Source: Pardosa pseudoannulata (taxonomy: Eukaryota; Arthropoda; Arachnida; Araneae; Lycosidae). From it: 64,000 bases of DNA. The position numbers were made by a program, and so were the translations under genes. The stretch lies in assembly GCA_032207245.1 (NCBI GenBank), contig CM063508.1:119974407-120038406 (forward strand), given 5' to 3'. Shown here piece after piece: positions 22,981 to 34,780 of this stretch; position 1 is the stretch's first letter; each line of letters starts with the position of its first letter. The notes beneath the pieces were generated by a model. The model saw only the letters and a list, made by a program, of their open reading frames with translations. It was not told the DNA's origin and did not search any database.

Positions 22981-23552
22981 CTTACATAAAACAGACCTTT
23001 AAATGTTGGACTCATAAATAATGCTATTTTCAGTTGCCGGGATGTTTGTAATAAAAAAAAAAAATACTACTTTGCGTGATAAAAGCCTAACTTTCTTAAT
23101 TTTCTAAAATATTACTTTAAAAATTAATACATCTGTATTTTCAGTACAATATATAAAGAAATATAATTTTGGAATTTATGAAAACAATTACTTTATGTAA
23201 TAACACTAGTCTGAATTTTTGTTAGTTGATTTTTAATAATTTTTCCGCGATCCATTTTCAAACTTTTTGATTTTCAATTTTTGAAAAGGAAAAAAAATGG
23301 GACTTCAATGAAGCAGAGATTTTAATGAATACTTCAATTTAAATCTTGCTTTCTTGTTTGGATTACAAATCATGTTATTTTCATATCTTTAAAAACAGCA
23401 CTCATTTTCCAAAAAAATATTCCAACCTTAAAATGTCATCTGTCACACCTTCGTAGTAAATTCCAGTCCTCTTAACAATACAACATTAAAAAGTCATGCT
23501 ACCAGCTGTCATTGCCAAAAAAAAACTTATTTTTGAAACCTAATGTGAATTC

Positions 23553-24308
23553 CAGGGTTGAAAAAAAAATCAGATTTTTATTATTTAAATCGGATTTTTT
23601 TTTTTCTGAATACTAATTTTAATTTTTGTTTTTATGTTTTTTGCAATATACATAGAATAGTTTGTTATAAGAAGTAACATCTTATCTATCTAGTATATTC
23701 TACACATTGATTACCTAAAATTAAATATATAAATTTTAATCTAAATACATTCCATTATTTTGTAATTGGATGTGCAAACTAAATAAGATGTAAATTTAAA
23801 GAACAAATTAAATATTCTTTTAATGCAAACTATTTATTAAAAAAACAAATCACAATTTCAATATTTTTAAGCACCGAATTATGGATTTGTTTAAAAAAAA
23901 CACTAGCTTTGATGCTTTATCCTATAATTGGTTATGAATGAACAATACCAAAAGAAGAAAACTGTCTTTCCATTCCAGCAAATGAAGCCATGGCTGTTGT
24001 TATTTGGAAGACAAACTGGATTTCAAGTTCTGTAATACTCTCTTTACCTCCCATTACATAAAATGAATTCCACCAATCATAATCAATCATTGTGCTAACC
24101 CTAGTACTTATTTTCTGATAACAACCCCTAAATTCTTGGAAAGCACATGCTATCTATTTACACTTATTTACATATTGGTATTACTGTGCTGACTGATTCC
24201 CAATTTTCCTGTCTTTGGAAGATAGGTTTTAAAAGAAGTGAAAAAAAAAAAGATTTAAATCAATGATTTTTTCAAAAAAATCAACTGATTTAAATCATGC
24301 CAACCCTG
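23553..24308 (-). mobile_element. hAT element with perfect 8-bp target duplication, copy 1
   Basis: The element starts CAGGGTTG and ends CCAACCCTG, with longer imperfect inverted ends (AAATCAGATTT versus ACTGATTTAAATC). The 8-base duplication GTGAATTC is exact on both sides (23545-23552 and 24309-24316). The interior (about 23960-24060) is related to the transposase-derived segment in copy 2 at 49019-49846. Most of the transposase is deleted. Confidence 0.9.
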
Positions 24309-26081
24309 GTGAATTCACAATACTTTCATGACCTTTGAGATATGTAGACATTCTGATATAGCATCTTTTATATACATAAGTCTCTGTAATTTGCATAGAA
24401 TAAAGATATATAAGGTAACAAAAGTGTAGCTTCTGATACATTTTATTAAGGTGCACTGCCTAGCTTGTCTGTCCAGATAACACATTTCTTATTATATATG
24501 AGTATATCTCTTTTAAAAGCAGTACAAAGATTTTTAAACTCCTTATAATGTTTTATCTTATCAGAATATCAAGAAATAATATAGGACCTCAAAATACGTA
24601 AATGTATATAACACTACTTCCATCTGATATAAATATGCCAATTTCAGACATGTCAATATTCAGGCACTTGTGTCCAGAGCAACAACGTGCTTTGAAATTT
24701 TAACATGCTCATTACACATTATACATAAGTACATATCTTACTAGTTTCTAAATTAAAATTAAATTTTAAATATTTACACAGTAGTAAATTATAAAAGGTA
24801 AATTAAAATTTATGAGTAGCTTTTAGCTTTAACTACTTTCCAGAAATGTTTTTCTGAGCAGTACTTTCAAAAAGGTGAGAAAAGTGACAAATAATACAGA
24901 ATAAGTGACTAAAAAATGACTAAACATTGAAAAAAAAAAAGATTTTTTTTTCTCCTCTTGATGACAGATGCTATTATTAAGATTTTTCTATTTATTTTAA
25001 CTCTAAATCAAGCGACATAATTTTAGCGTCAAATACAAAATAGGTTAAAAATTTTGTTTAACACAACTCAACATTGCTTTTTATTCCAGAAAATCTATAA
25101 ATTAGATTTGATTACATACAATACATTACTTTTATAATCACAATTTTCTGCATATATTAATGAGGTCTTGCACATTTGCAATAGCTTTTGAATACTAAAC
25201 ATATTTGTGGTTATATTTTGGGAAAGGGAAAGAGGAAATGTGTGGAGTAAAAATAATGTATTAAATGTCCTTTCAGGAACTTCTTACGACTGGAAATCTC
25301 TAAATTCTGGAAACCATATGATTAATTACATTTTAATAAGAAAAATAAGATTAGAGGATCACATTTTTAGTCTTTTTTTTAAATATTTTGTTATTAATTC
25401 AGTTTTTCTTTTTTCAACATCTGACTTTTGCTGTGATACACCATGAAAAAAGTGACTGTTACTTAAAAAAGTGACTAAATGATCAATTGCACAAAAAGTG
25501 ACTAAAGGTAACAAGTGATGGAATTAACCTCTTTATTAACAACTTATTTTTCAGAAATGTCTTTCTCGTAGCAACTTTGACCCTGATTAAAATATTTACA
25601 ATTTTACATAACATTAGGGATTCTAGAGTTTCTCTACTCAAATTTGATCCAAATTCAGTTTGTTTTTTCTGCACAGTAATGAAAACTTTTATCATGAAGC
25701 ATTACTGTGTGAAAAGAGTAATATTCAGCATTATTTTTTTTTTTTTTTTTGCAAAATTTGTATATAAATTTTTGTAATCTTTTGATCAAAAAGTTTTGTT
25801 TTTTTCAATCTGAGAATTCATTGTCAATTTTCTCATTCTAGAGCTGCTAGAGAATCTAGAGTATATTGTGTCTGCAATTCTGTTCAAATCATACGGGGAG
25901 CAATAATTGGTCTGAACAGTTTTGGATTACAATCACATTTCTGGTTATATTTTGGGAAAGGGAATAGGAATGTCCAAATAAGTGGAGGAAAAATGTTTAC
26001 TGCACGATAGTCCTCTTACATATGGCACACGAACTGGATGGCTAGGGCCAGGACAGGGTTATAACAGTCTTACAGATACAT

Positions 26082-26770
26082 CTAGATAATTAAGCAACAG
26101 TGGAGAGTCACTGTTGACCAATGAAAACACAACATCCTGTTTCATCTCCAAACCAGTGTATTTAGGTTTCACCAAGACATAAAACACACCACTGTAGAAT
26201 AAGCAACCATGATCGCACAGACTGTAACAAGCAATAACCTCCTTTATTAAGTAATTTTAAATTTTAGTGTAACAATTTTTTTACTACGAATTAAATAAAA
26301 TTTAAGCTTTTTTTCTCATGAAGACAGATTTACCTGAAATGTTTATAAGAAACTAAAGGTTAAACATATTTGAAAAGAAATTCAAATTGTTTATTGTTTC
26401 AATAAACCCAACAATCTGAAAAAAGCATTGAAATTAAGAGAAAAAGACGCCAGAAGTTTGAATATTTCAAAATTTTTTTATTATATTTTGATAAAATATA
26501 ATTGTATTATAAATTTTTCTTTATTTGATCAAAAACCGTTTTTTCAAAGCAATCATTCATAAAATTCATCTAAACAATCATGGCATAGACAAATTACACG
26601 TAGTTATAGTCTGTGTTTATTGTGTTATAATCTGTTCAATCATGGTTGCCTATTCTACAGTGATGTGTTTTATGTCTTGACGAAACCTAAATAGATTGGT
26701 TTGGCAACAAAACAAGATGTTGCATTTTCATTGGTCAACAGCAACTTTCCACTGTTGCTTAATTATCCAG
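26082..26770. repeat. Long inverted repeat, about 155-bp arms
   Basis: The left arm begins CTAGATAATTAAGCAACAGTGG and reaches the AACCATGATCG region near 26210. The right arm, read in reverse, gives the same order (GGATAATTAAGCAACAGTGG, TTGACCAATGAAAA, TTTAGGTTTCG, AGACATAAAACACA, CACTGTAGAATA, CAACCATGATTG). About 370 bases separate the arms. It is a foldback-type element or an inverted duplication; no target duplication was identified. Confidence 0.85.
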
Positions 26771-27203
26771 ACGTCTTACAGATGGCACATTCTGCAATGA
26801 CTTTATATAAATGGAATAAATTACCTCCCATCAAAAATGAATTTCACTCTTATCTAGATAAAATTCAACTTTTATTAAGTAATAAAAAAATATACAACTT
26901 AATATTTTTAACATGTACAAATAAAAGTATACACAGTCAAATCTTGATATCTCAACTTTATCTTATCCACTTATATCAATGTCACAAATATATGTCAATG
27001 AAATCCAAATAATTTTTTTTTTATTATTATTATCTCAAAACTCACTATGCTTAAGTTAATGCTTCTAGGAGTCATCTTGTAATATTTTACTCACACAGTT
27101 CTTTTACCTTCAAAAGTATCAAAGATAATTGAAGAACATTTGGATTTAACTAAGGATGCTCAACAAAACCCCCAATATTAAAAAAATAAGTAAAGAAATT
27201 ATT

Positions 27204-28200
27204 GCTGGTAAAGACATTGTCTAACTAGTATCTACCAATGGGAAGATACAATGAACATTACCGAATCAAGGGTCAATTTAATTTACAGAGTAAGAAAAAT
27301 CAAGATTTTCTCCCCAGATATTCAAGAAGCTTTGCTGAAATTCTAAATTTACTATCTGTGTCAAAGTATCTGTATATACTCTTGATGAGACTATGTGTTA
27401 TATAAAAGCATTTCTCAAAATTCTTGCTATTCTAAAGAGAGTCAACAAAATTTAAGCAAGAATTGTCTATCTTTAATGGATCTCTCAACTGAACATTCTG
27501 AAAAATTGCCTTTCATTGTTAATGGTAAACTGAAAAATCTTCATTTTTTAGGAATGTTAAAATATCACTAGTAAATTATAAGAAAAATTTAAATGATCCT
27601 ACTACCATTTCTTTAAGTAAAGAACATGCTGACAAACTTAATTTCAATTTTAATAAACAATCTAGGAAAATTTTATTCATTGTAGACAGTTTCACAAAGC
27701 TGGTAAAGACATTGTCTAACTAGTATCTACCAATGGGATGATACAATGAACATTACAGAATCAAAGGTCATTTTAATTTACAGAGTAAGAAAAATTGAGA
27801 TTTTCTCACCAGATATTCAAGAAGTTTTGATGAAATTCAAAAATTACTTTGTCAAAGTATCTGAGGTTTACACTCTTCATGAAACTTCGTATTATATAAA
27901 AGCATTTCTTAAAATGCTTGCTATTCTAAAAGGAACTAACAGAATTTAAGTAAGAATCGTCTATCTATCTTTAATGGATCTCACAATTGAACATTCTGAA
28001 AAATTGCCTTTCATTGTTAATGGTAAACTGAAAAATCTTCATTTTTTAGGAATGTTAAAATATCACTAGTAAATTATAAGAAAAATTAAAAAGATTCTAT
28101 GACCATTTCTTTGTGTAAAGAACATGCTGATAAACTTAGTTTCAATTTTAATAAACAATCTAGGAAATTTTTTATCATTGTAGACAGTTTCACAAAGCGT
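27204..28200. repeat. Tandem duplication of a 495-bp unit
   Basis: GCTGGTAAAGACATTGTCTA starts at 27204 and at 27699. The two units are about 90% alike through GTAGACAGTTTCACAAAGC. Unit 2 has a 67-codon open frame that is broken in unit 1. Unit 2 keeps fewer stops, but the translation resembles nothing I recognise; it may derive from an old transposon. Confidence 0.9.
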
Positions 28201-29309
28201 TTAAATTAAAATTAAACAAATAAACGAGATTTAATGAACTTGATATCTTTTTGCTAAATATCAAAACTTCAGCCAGCTGACTGAAGCATAATCTGTTATT
28301 TAAATGTATATTATAGGTAGATATTCATAAGAAAATTTATCACTGATGTTGTAAAGAATAATGAACAAATGAGTTCGGTATCATTTTCGGAACATATCTG
28401 AATAATTTTTAGTGCTTTGGAAAAAGATATTTCCTTGGAATTGATTATTTGTTACTGTCTCAAAAAATACAGATATTTTTGTAATGAGACAACTATGTGA
28501 AAGAGATCAGTTAATACTTGAAAAAGATATTTGATGATCATATTTCAAAAAGAATTAGTATAATTTTCTGACTATATACAAGTTTTATAAGCTCAGACCT
28601 TCTCACAATTCACTCTGCAATTATAACTTTTTTGGAGAAAAACTCAAGGCACCTCTTTTATTTCTATAGATTAAAATGCCAGTTAGTAATGCAGTACAGG
28701 TTATTATTTAATTGGAAGCCCATAGATTGTACTGAAAAAAATTGTGAACTCTTTGAAAAGAATTATTTTTTTAGATATACAGATGAATAGTAGGGAAAAA
28801 ACAAGTACAGAACATATTTGCTAAATGAATAAGATACATTAAAATAAAATTTGCAGGTTACATATATATGTGTGAGTAATAATGGGGTGTGTTGCTTAAA
28901 ACATTTCGGTTTTGGTTTTAAAATTATAAATATCAATTCTTTTAAAATGGCAGCATTTTTCTGGTTGTGGGATTTACACATGGCACTCTGTCAGTGGGAT
29001 GAGTTTTTAGAATTTGCAAGAACTTTCTATGGGGCAGGATTGGCTGTCTCTTAACGTCCATCATGACATCGATTCAGGTTTTGAAATGTTTTAAATAGGC
29101 AAGCACTAAGGTTTGAAGGGTTATTCGGGGATTGCTAACAGAGCGCAAGGTTCAGATGTGTGCTTTCCTTGTAATCATGTAAGAATGGAATAAAACCAAT
29201 TAGTTATGTGAAGTTGAACATTTTTTGACTGTTTTCTGCACTCATGCAGATTCCCAATGGACATGACTGCATTCCGTGGGTGATAAATGATGTGGCGGCT
29301 ATGGTTCAT

Positions 29310-29346
<37 letters not shown>

Positions 29347-29578
29347 TTCCATCATAATGACTTATGTATGAGATATCAAGAGTCTACTGTATCTGACAAA
29401 GTGACTTGTTTCATTATGTCAATTTCAAATACATCAAATATTTACAAATTTTAAGAATTTAGACTCCAAATATTTACAGTGAACACTTACATAAAATGTA
29501 TAAAATTTATCTAAAATTTCAATGAGAAATGGAAAGATGATCAGCATATATCACATATATATATATATATATTTTTTT

Positions 29579-29584
29579 TTTAAT
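29579..29584 (-). terminator. Possible polyadenylation signal ATTAAA for FPGS
   Basis: ATTAAA on the minus strand lies 85 bases past the FPGS stop codon. It is the nearest common signal variant; no AATAAA occurs closer. Confidence 0.4.
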
Positions 29585-29669
29585 CCTGGAACTGTGAATA
29601 TGTATGGAAGTTATATTATAAATGGCACTTGCTTCCTGAAATTTCTGAGCAACACATTTTGTTTGCACA

Positions 29670-30035
29670 TTACATATCAATTAATGCCATTACTCCACCA
29701 ACAAGATGCAGACTTCCTGTGACAAGTACCTGAATATGATGCTCTTTATGCAAAAGATGAGAAAATGAGCTACTTTTATCACAGGATGCACAATGCTTGA
29801 TATTTTTTTTATAAATGAGCCAATCCACTGTATTGCTTAAACAGCAAAACTGTAAAATGTTGTCTTCTTTATACAATGTTCTTTTTACATCATGCTGTAA
29901 GACTGCCGCATTAGATTGGCTGACCACATTCAAAGCATCTTCATTCATACTTCTAATCAAATGACCCCATATTTCCTTATTTAAATTGCACTGCATTAAT
30001 TCTTCTTCTGGTTCTACCTTAAAATTACTTTGATC
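29670..30035 (-). CDS. FPGS: FPGS exon 12 (C-terminal, contains a frameshift)
   Basis: The acceptor AAATTACAG precedes 30035 in transcript sense. The junction codon gives Asp, and the first residues ([12 protein letters not shown]) fit the family's DQ-x-NF segment. The conserved remainder ([11 protein letters not shown] through [12 protein letters not shown] to TAA at 29670-29672) is in another frame. One base too many lies between about 29997 and 30010, most simply in the AAA run (plus 30000-30002). Read literally, translation would stop about eight codons after the frame slips. No alternative AG restores the frame without a stop. Confidence 0.9.
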   Translation of the reverse strand, partial: DQSNFKVEPEEELMQCNLNKEIWGHLIRSMNEDALNVVSQSNAAVLQHDVKRTLYKEDNILQFCCLSNTVDWLIYKKNIKHCASCDKSSSFSHLLHKEHHIQVLVTGSLHLVGGVMALIDM

Positions 30036-31498
30036 TGTAATTTGCGAAATAAATAAATAAATAAATAAAAATATAAAATGTTGTAATATCAGAGAAATGT
30101 TAAATACATCTAATTAGTTGAAACAAAATTTACCATAGCAGTTTAGTTTAACAGGGTGTCTAATGAATTACTAAAAGTCCTGTTCCTGACATTTTGAGAC
30201 TTTCTAAAAATTTCCAAACATATTTAATTTTAAAAGAAAACTTTATAACCACACAGTGATTGGAGAAGTATATTTATACACAACCAGCTACTTTACAGAA
30301 AAGCATTACCTAAACCTTGAGCACTTGATCACCTTTAAACAGTATTTTGTAGTTCATAACAGGAAAAAAAATATTCATCCTCACTCTAACTAGAAATTTT
30401 AGCAATGATACTGTTATTAAGTTGATTCTATTCTATAATCATATCTTCTAGATGTGCAGCAACCAAGCACAGAGCACATCACCCCACTCAGGCATAAATA
30501 GACAAATTTTAAGGTTCCAGATACAAGAAAAGAGATAACTCCATTCAACTTGTTGCATCATTTAAATAAGCTCTAATTAGTATGACATTGTCAAGATTCC
30601 TACCTTTTGATACACTAAAGCAGATTTGACAACATTTTTTCATCAACTCGTTCCATGCTAATGGAAAATTGATTTATAGAACTGTTATGAAAAGGATGAA
30701 AAAAAGTCATTGCATCTAGCTAATTTTTCTGATACCACAGACAGATTTATTGAACTGCTCTGTGCAAAAGTAAAAAATTGCACCCTATGGAATTACAATG
30801 TAAGTATTCTGAGAAAAAGACATATGCTATTTCTTATATATTTTAGAAAGCATATAAAAGACAACAGTTTAACTCATGGATCCCATAAATAGTATATTTT
30901 TTTAAATATTTCATTTATTAAAACAGTTAACAGAAATATAATTCAGGTGATTTAATTTATAGACTTTTTGTTCAGAGAATTCTTTAATTCAGAAACTGGT
31001 ACTGAGTTCACACTTAGTGTCTCCTATACCAACGATTAACAACTGAATTTGCAGTTTCACTGCTAATTCAAGTTACTGCTGACAACATTGTTGTCATTCT
31101 TTAATGTTTATATTCTCTCCACCCACCATTGTTAAGTCTAAGAAACCCAAGAAATGCATTAGGGCAAGGTCAAAACAGATATTTCCACTGAAATATGAAC
31201 ATCAAAATTTTTCATGATTATAATTGTTTCTTTACTTTGTAGAAGTAAATTTAGTATTGGATATCTAGCAGAAAAAAGAGCTTGAAGATTAAAAATGCAT
31301 AGAAATTATACCTGATGCAGAATCTTTCATGACAGTCTTCCTATTAGGGCTGAAGATAACCAAGTCAAAATTCAAATCTGACAGAGGACCCAAGAGATTT
31401 TCAACAGATCTCATTCCAGTACAATTAAAAAGAAGAACCCGGAATACTGGAGAACTGTAATGAAAAAGAAAAATTAGGATCGAAAACATTTGTAACTA

Positions 31499-31580
<82 letters not shown>

Positions 31581-34500
31581 AATTCTGTATCGGTTATATG
31601 ATCAGATCAGCAGTCCGGAAAAATCAGACCATATAAGCAGGGTGACCATATAGGCAGAACAATACAACCCTATTGTGCATGTACCATGCATTTTTAACCT
31701 ATAATAGAAGAGCCTTATCCACATTCCAATAAGGTGACAAGCGCTGACGTTTTCTTTCTTGATCATCGATTTCAATACTTGAGGACCAAAGTTAAGCAGC
31801 TAAAATGTTGTTTAATGTCCCGGGTAATCGAATTGCTATGGCGAAAGCAGCCTTTGAAAGATTAGATTTTTAAAAATTTTCAATCAATTCATTTTTAGCA
31901 GCAAATGATAAATTCTTTCTTTTCGAAGTCATAGTTAAAAAATGAACGTTCTTATTTGTGATGTATGATCCAAATGCAACAAAATTTTCCTTTACTTGTT
32001 TCGTCTCAATTTCAACTTAAGCAGGGAGAGATAACTTCAAACAATAAATAGACAGATGTCCATCTCTTATCAGGGGGCAAGAGAACTGAGAGAGGTGAGA
32101 AACTCCAACAATGAGTCTACACAAACAAGAAAGTGGGAAAGGGAGGGAAATAAAGGCTTGAATTCAGGTCCTTACCAATTTCGCACTGACTTAAAAAAGA
32201 AAAAAAGAAAGAAAGAAACTCGTTGAAAACATGAAACTGACCATATAACAGGTAACTAGAAAAAAAAATGACTGTATAAGTGGTGCACTTTAACACATGT
32301 TCCCTATTAAGTTAGATGGGTCTTAATAGGGAACATGTAAACTTAGAACATGTAGGGTTACTTAATAGGGAACCCAATATAGCTATCAAAATAATTTTTT
32401 AACTCTTCCTGAAATTGGTTAAAATCCAGGCTTCCAATTTTTTAATTAAATACTTCTACTTTTAAATTAAATCACTCTTGAAAAATTTTTAAAATATAGA
32501 GAAAAGGTACCAAAATAGCTTACAGTGACTTTAAATTTATATTAAAATATAATTTTTTTTTAATTTGTCAGCTACTTCTACAGTTATATAACTACAGTTT
32601 CCCATTAATCCTAGTTAAAATGATTTTTAATCAAGATAAAAATTTGAGTTTGTTATAAATTTTAATTAAATTTCAAATATGTAATAACATTACATCCACA
32701 TTCATTTAACCTCTTTGTATCAATCGCATATAGATAGAATTTTGTTTAGTATTATCATAAAAGTGCAAGTATGCTTCCAATTTTATAGACAGATTTTAGG
32801 AGGTATAACAAGAGCAATTATCATATAAGGAATATGTTTTAAAATACATTCTTTTTGATACAATAAAAAATATTTTTGCTTATTAAGAATATTTTTCCAT
32901 TTTTTTGCCATGATGTCAATGGGTTAAACCATATATTTAATAATGAAATAGTCCAATATAGTTCATCAAAACAAACTTTCTACTCTAATTTTCCAAATCA
33001 TATACTATTTTTTTTAAATAATCTTAACTTTTTCACTGAGTATTACATCCTAAAACGACTTATCAAACTATTCAGAGAATCCACAAAGTTTATTTACCTA
33101 AGAAAGGATAATGAAAAACTTTTGACCTTCAAACTTACGTTAACTTTGCACTCTGCTTTTCACTAGCTTCCTGGAACCATTTTGCACAGTATGTAATACT
33201 TTGATTTGTGTGTGCACCATCTAAATACAATGTTAAGCCATGCTTTTCTATTGTTTGATATCGACCAGGCCAAACGCAAGACTCTAAACCTATAACAGTA
33301 GTAAATAAAGACAATATTTTATCATAATATTAATTACTTAAGTCTTAATTTCAAGTCTACAGTCAAAGTCTATAGTTTTCCAGTCTCAATTCCAAAGCTC
33401 TAATATTGCTTTGTAAAAATATGAATTTTTACAAATCAAAATTAATATATTAAACAAGAGCATAAGTATTAAAAAAGAAACCATTTTCACACGACCAAAG
33501 CATACATAATAACAGAAATAATATAAACAAGCAATACCTTCTTTAAATTTTGAATCAAGAGGAAAAACTGAAGCTACTGGTACAAATACTTCATTCGTAT
33601 GTTCACACACTGATCTTAAACTTTTCATATTGGCCATGTGGTGGTCTACATAAATAAAGAAACAGAAAAATATCAATCATTAAACTTTCTTACACTCTTG
33701 TATGAAACTGTACAAAGAATGTTTACAACATTTTTCATTACAATTAAGAGTTTCTTAATTCACAAATTATAATTCAATAAAATAGTATAAAATAAATAGT
33801 ATAGTAGTATTAAAATAAAATTGCTTTTTTACTACTAACATAATATAATTATAAGCAGAAAATAGGAATTAAATTAAAGAAATAAATATTACATACTAGT
33901 GCGACTTTTAAGCCATACTTCTGCTAGCTTAACAGCTAAAGAAGCATTGACAGACTGAACTACCCCTGGAACACCCAATTTCAAATTCTGTTCATATATC
34001 TCAAGTGGTGGAGCAATGTATAATGAACACTAAAATTAAAAAAATAAATATTAACACTAGCAACATTTAAAAATAATATTAACTGTAGAAAATAAAATGA
34101 ATATATAAAATTGCTCATTGAATTAACATAAGTTGAATTCTTAATCAGGATGTCTACTAAATTTCTAAAAGCTTATTTCCTGACATTTTGGGGACACTTT
34201 TAAACAATTTCAACATATTTTACTTATAGAAAAAAATTACATACAATAAAAATGTAATCCCTTTTTTATAAAACTCCTTGAGAAGGAGAGAGCTCAACAG
34301 CTAGCAATAAAAATGCAGTCACGCCAACATCGAAGAAAATGGCACAAGTCTAATTGAAACTTTATTCCAGAACTGTTACAATGCACATCTTTTCTACTTC
34401 ACGACAGACGAAGAAAAGCCACAGAGTTTACTCTGATCGAACAGAGGTGCACCCAAGAGTGATGACAGAAAGAATTTTCCCATGGTAAAAAACAACTTAA

Positions 34501-34742
34501 TAAGCTATTTCAATGCAATATCAGCCAAATGCGAAACCATTTGCCGCCAACAGCTGGGAAACGTGCTGAATAGGCAGAAAGTTTACAGTTTTAGGATACA
34601 AAGCTTTAAAAAAAATGTTAAGTGAAAAATACTCCTTCGATTAAACTATTTAGAGGCTGGGAAAAGATTTAAATAGGAGGAATTAGAATGGGAGAGAGGA
34701 GGTTTATAAAAAAATATTAAAGTTAAATAATGTTAATATATT

Positions 34743-34780
<38 letters not shown>

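Larger units (their letters stand above)
21617..29578. other. Intergenic region between two convergent genes
   Basis: No gene was recognised in about 8 kb. It contains a 197-bp duplication (21632-22000), a SINE (22301-22479), a hAT end (22865), a hAT element (23553-24308), a long inverted repeat (26082-26770), a 495-bp tandem duplication (27204-28200) and an AT microsatellite (29311-29344). AAAAGTGACTAAA-like motifs recur around 24880-25510. Short open frames here lack any family resemblance. Confidence 0.65.
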
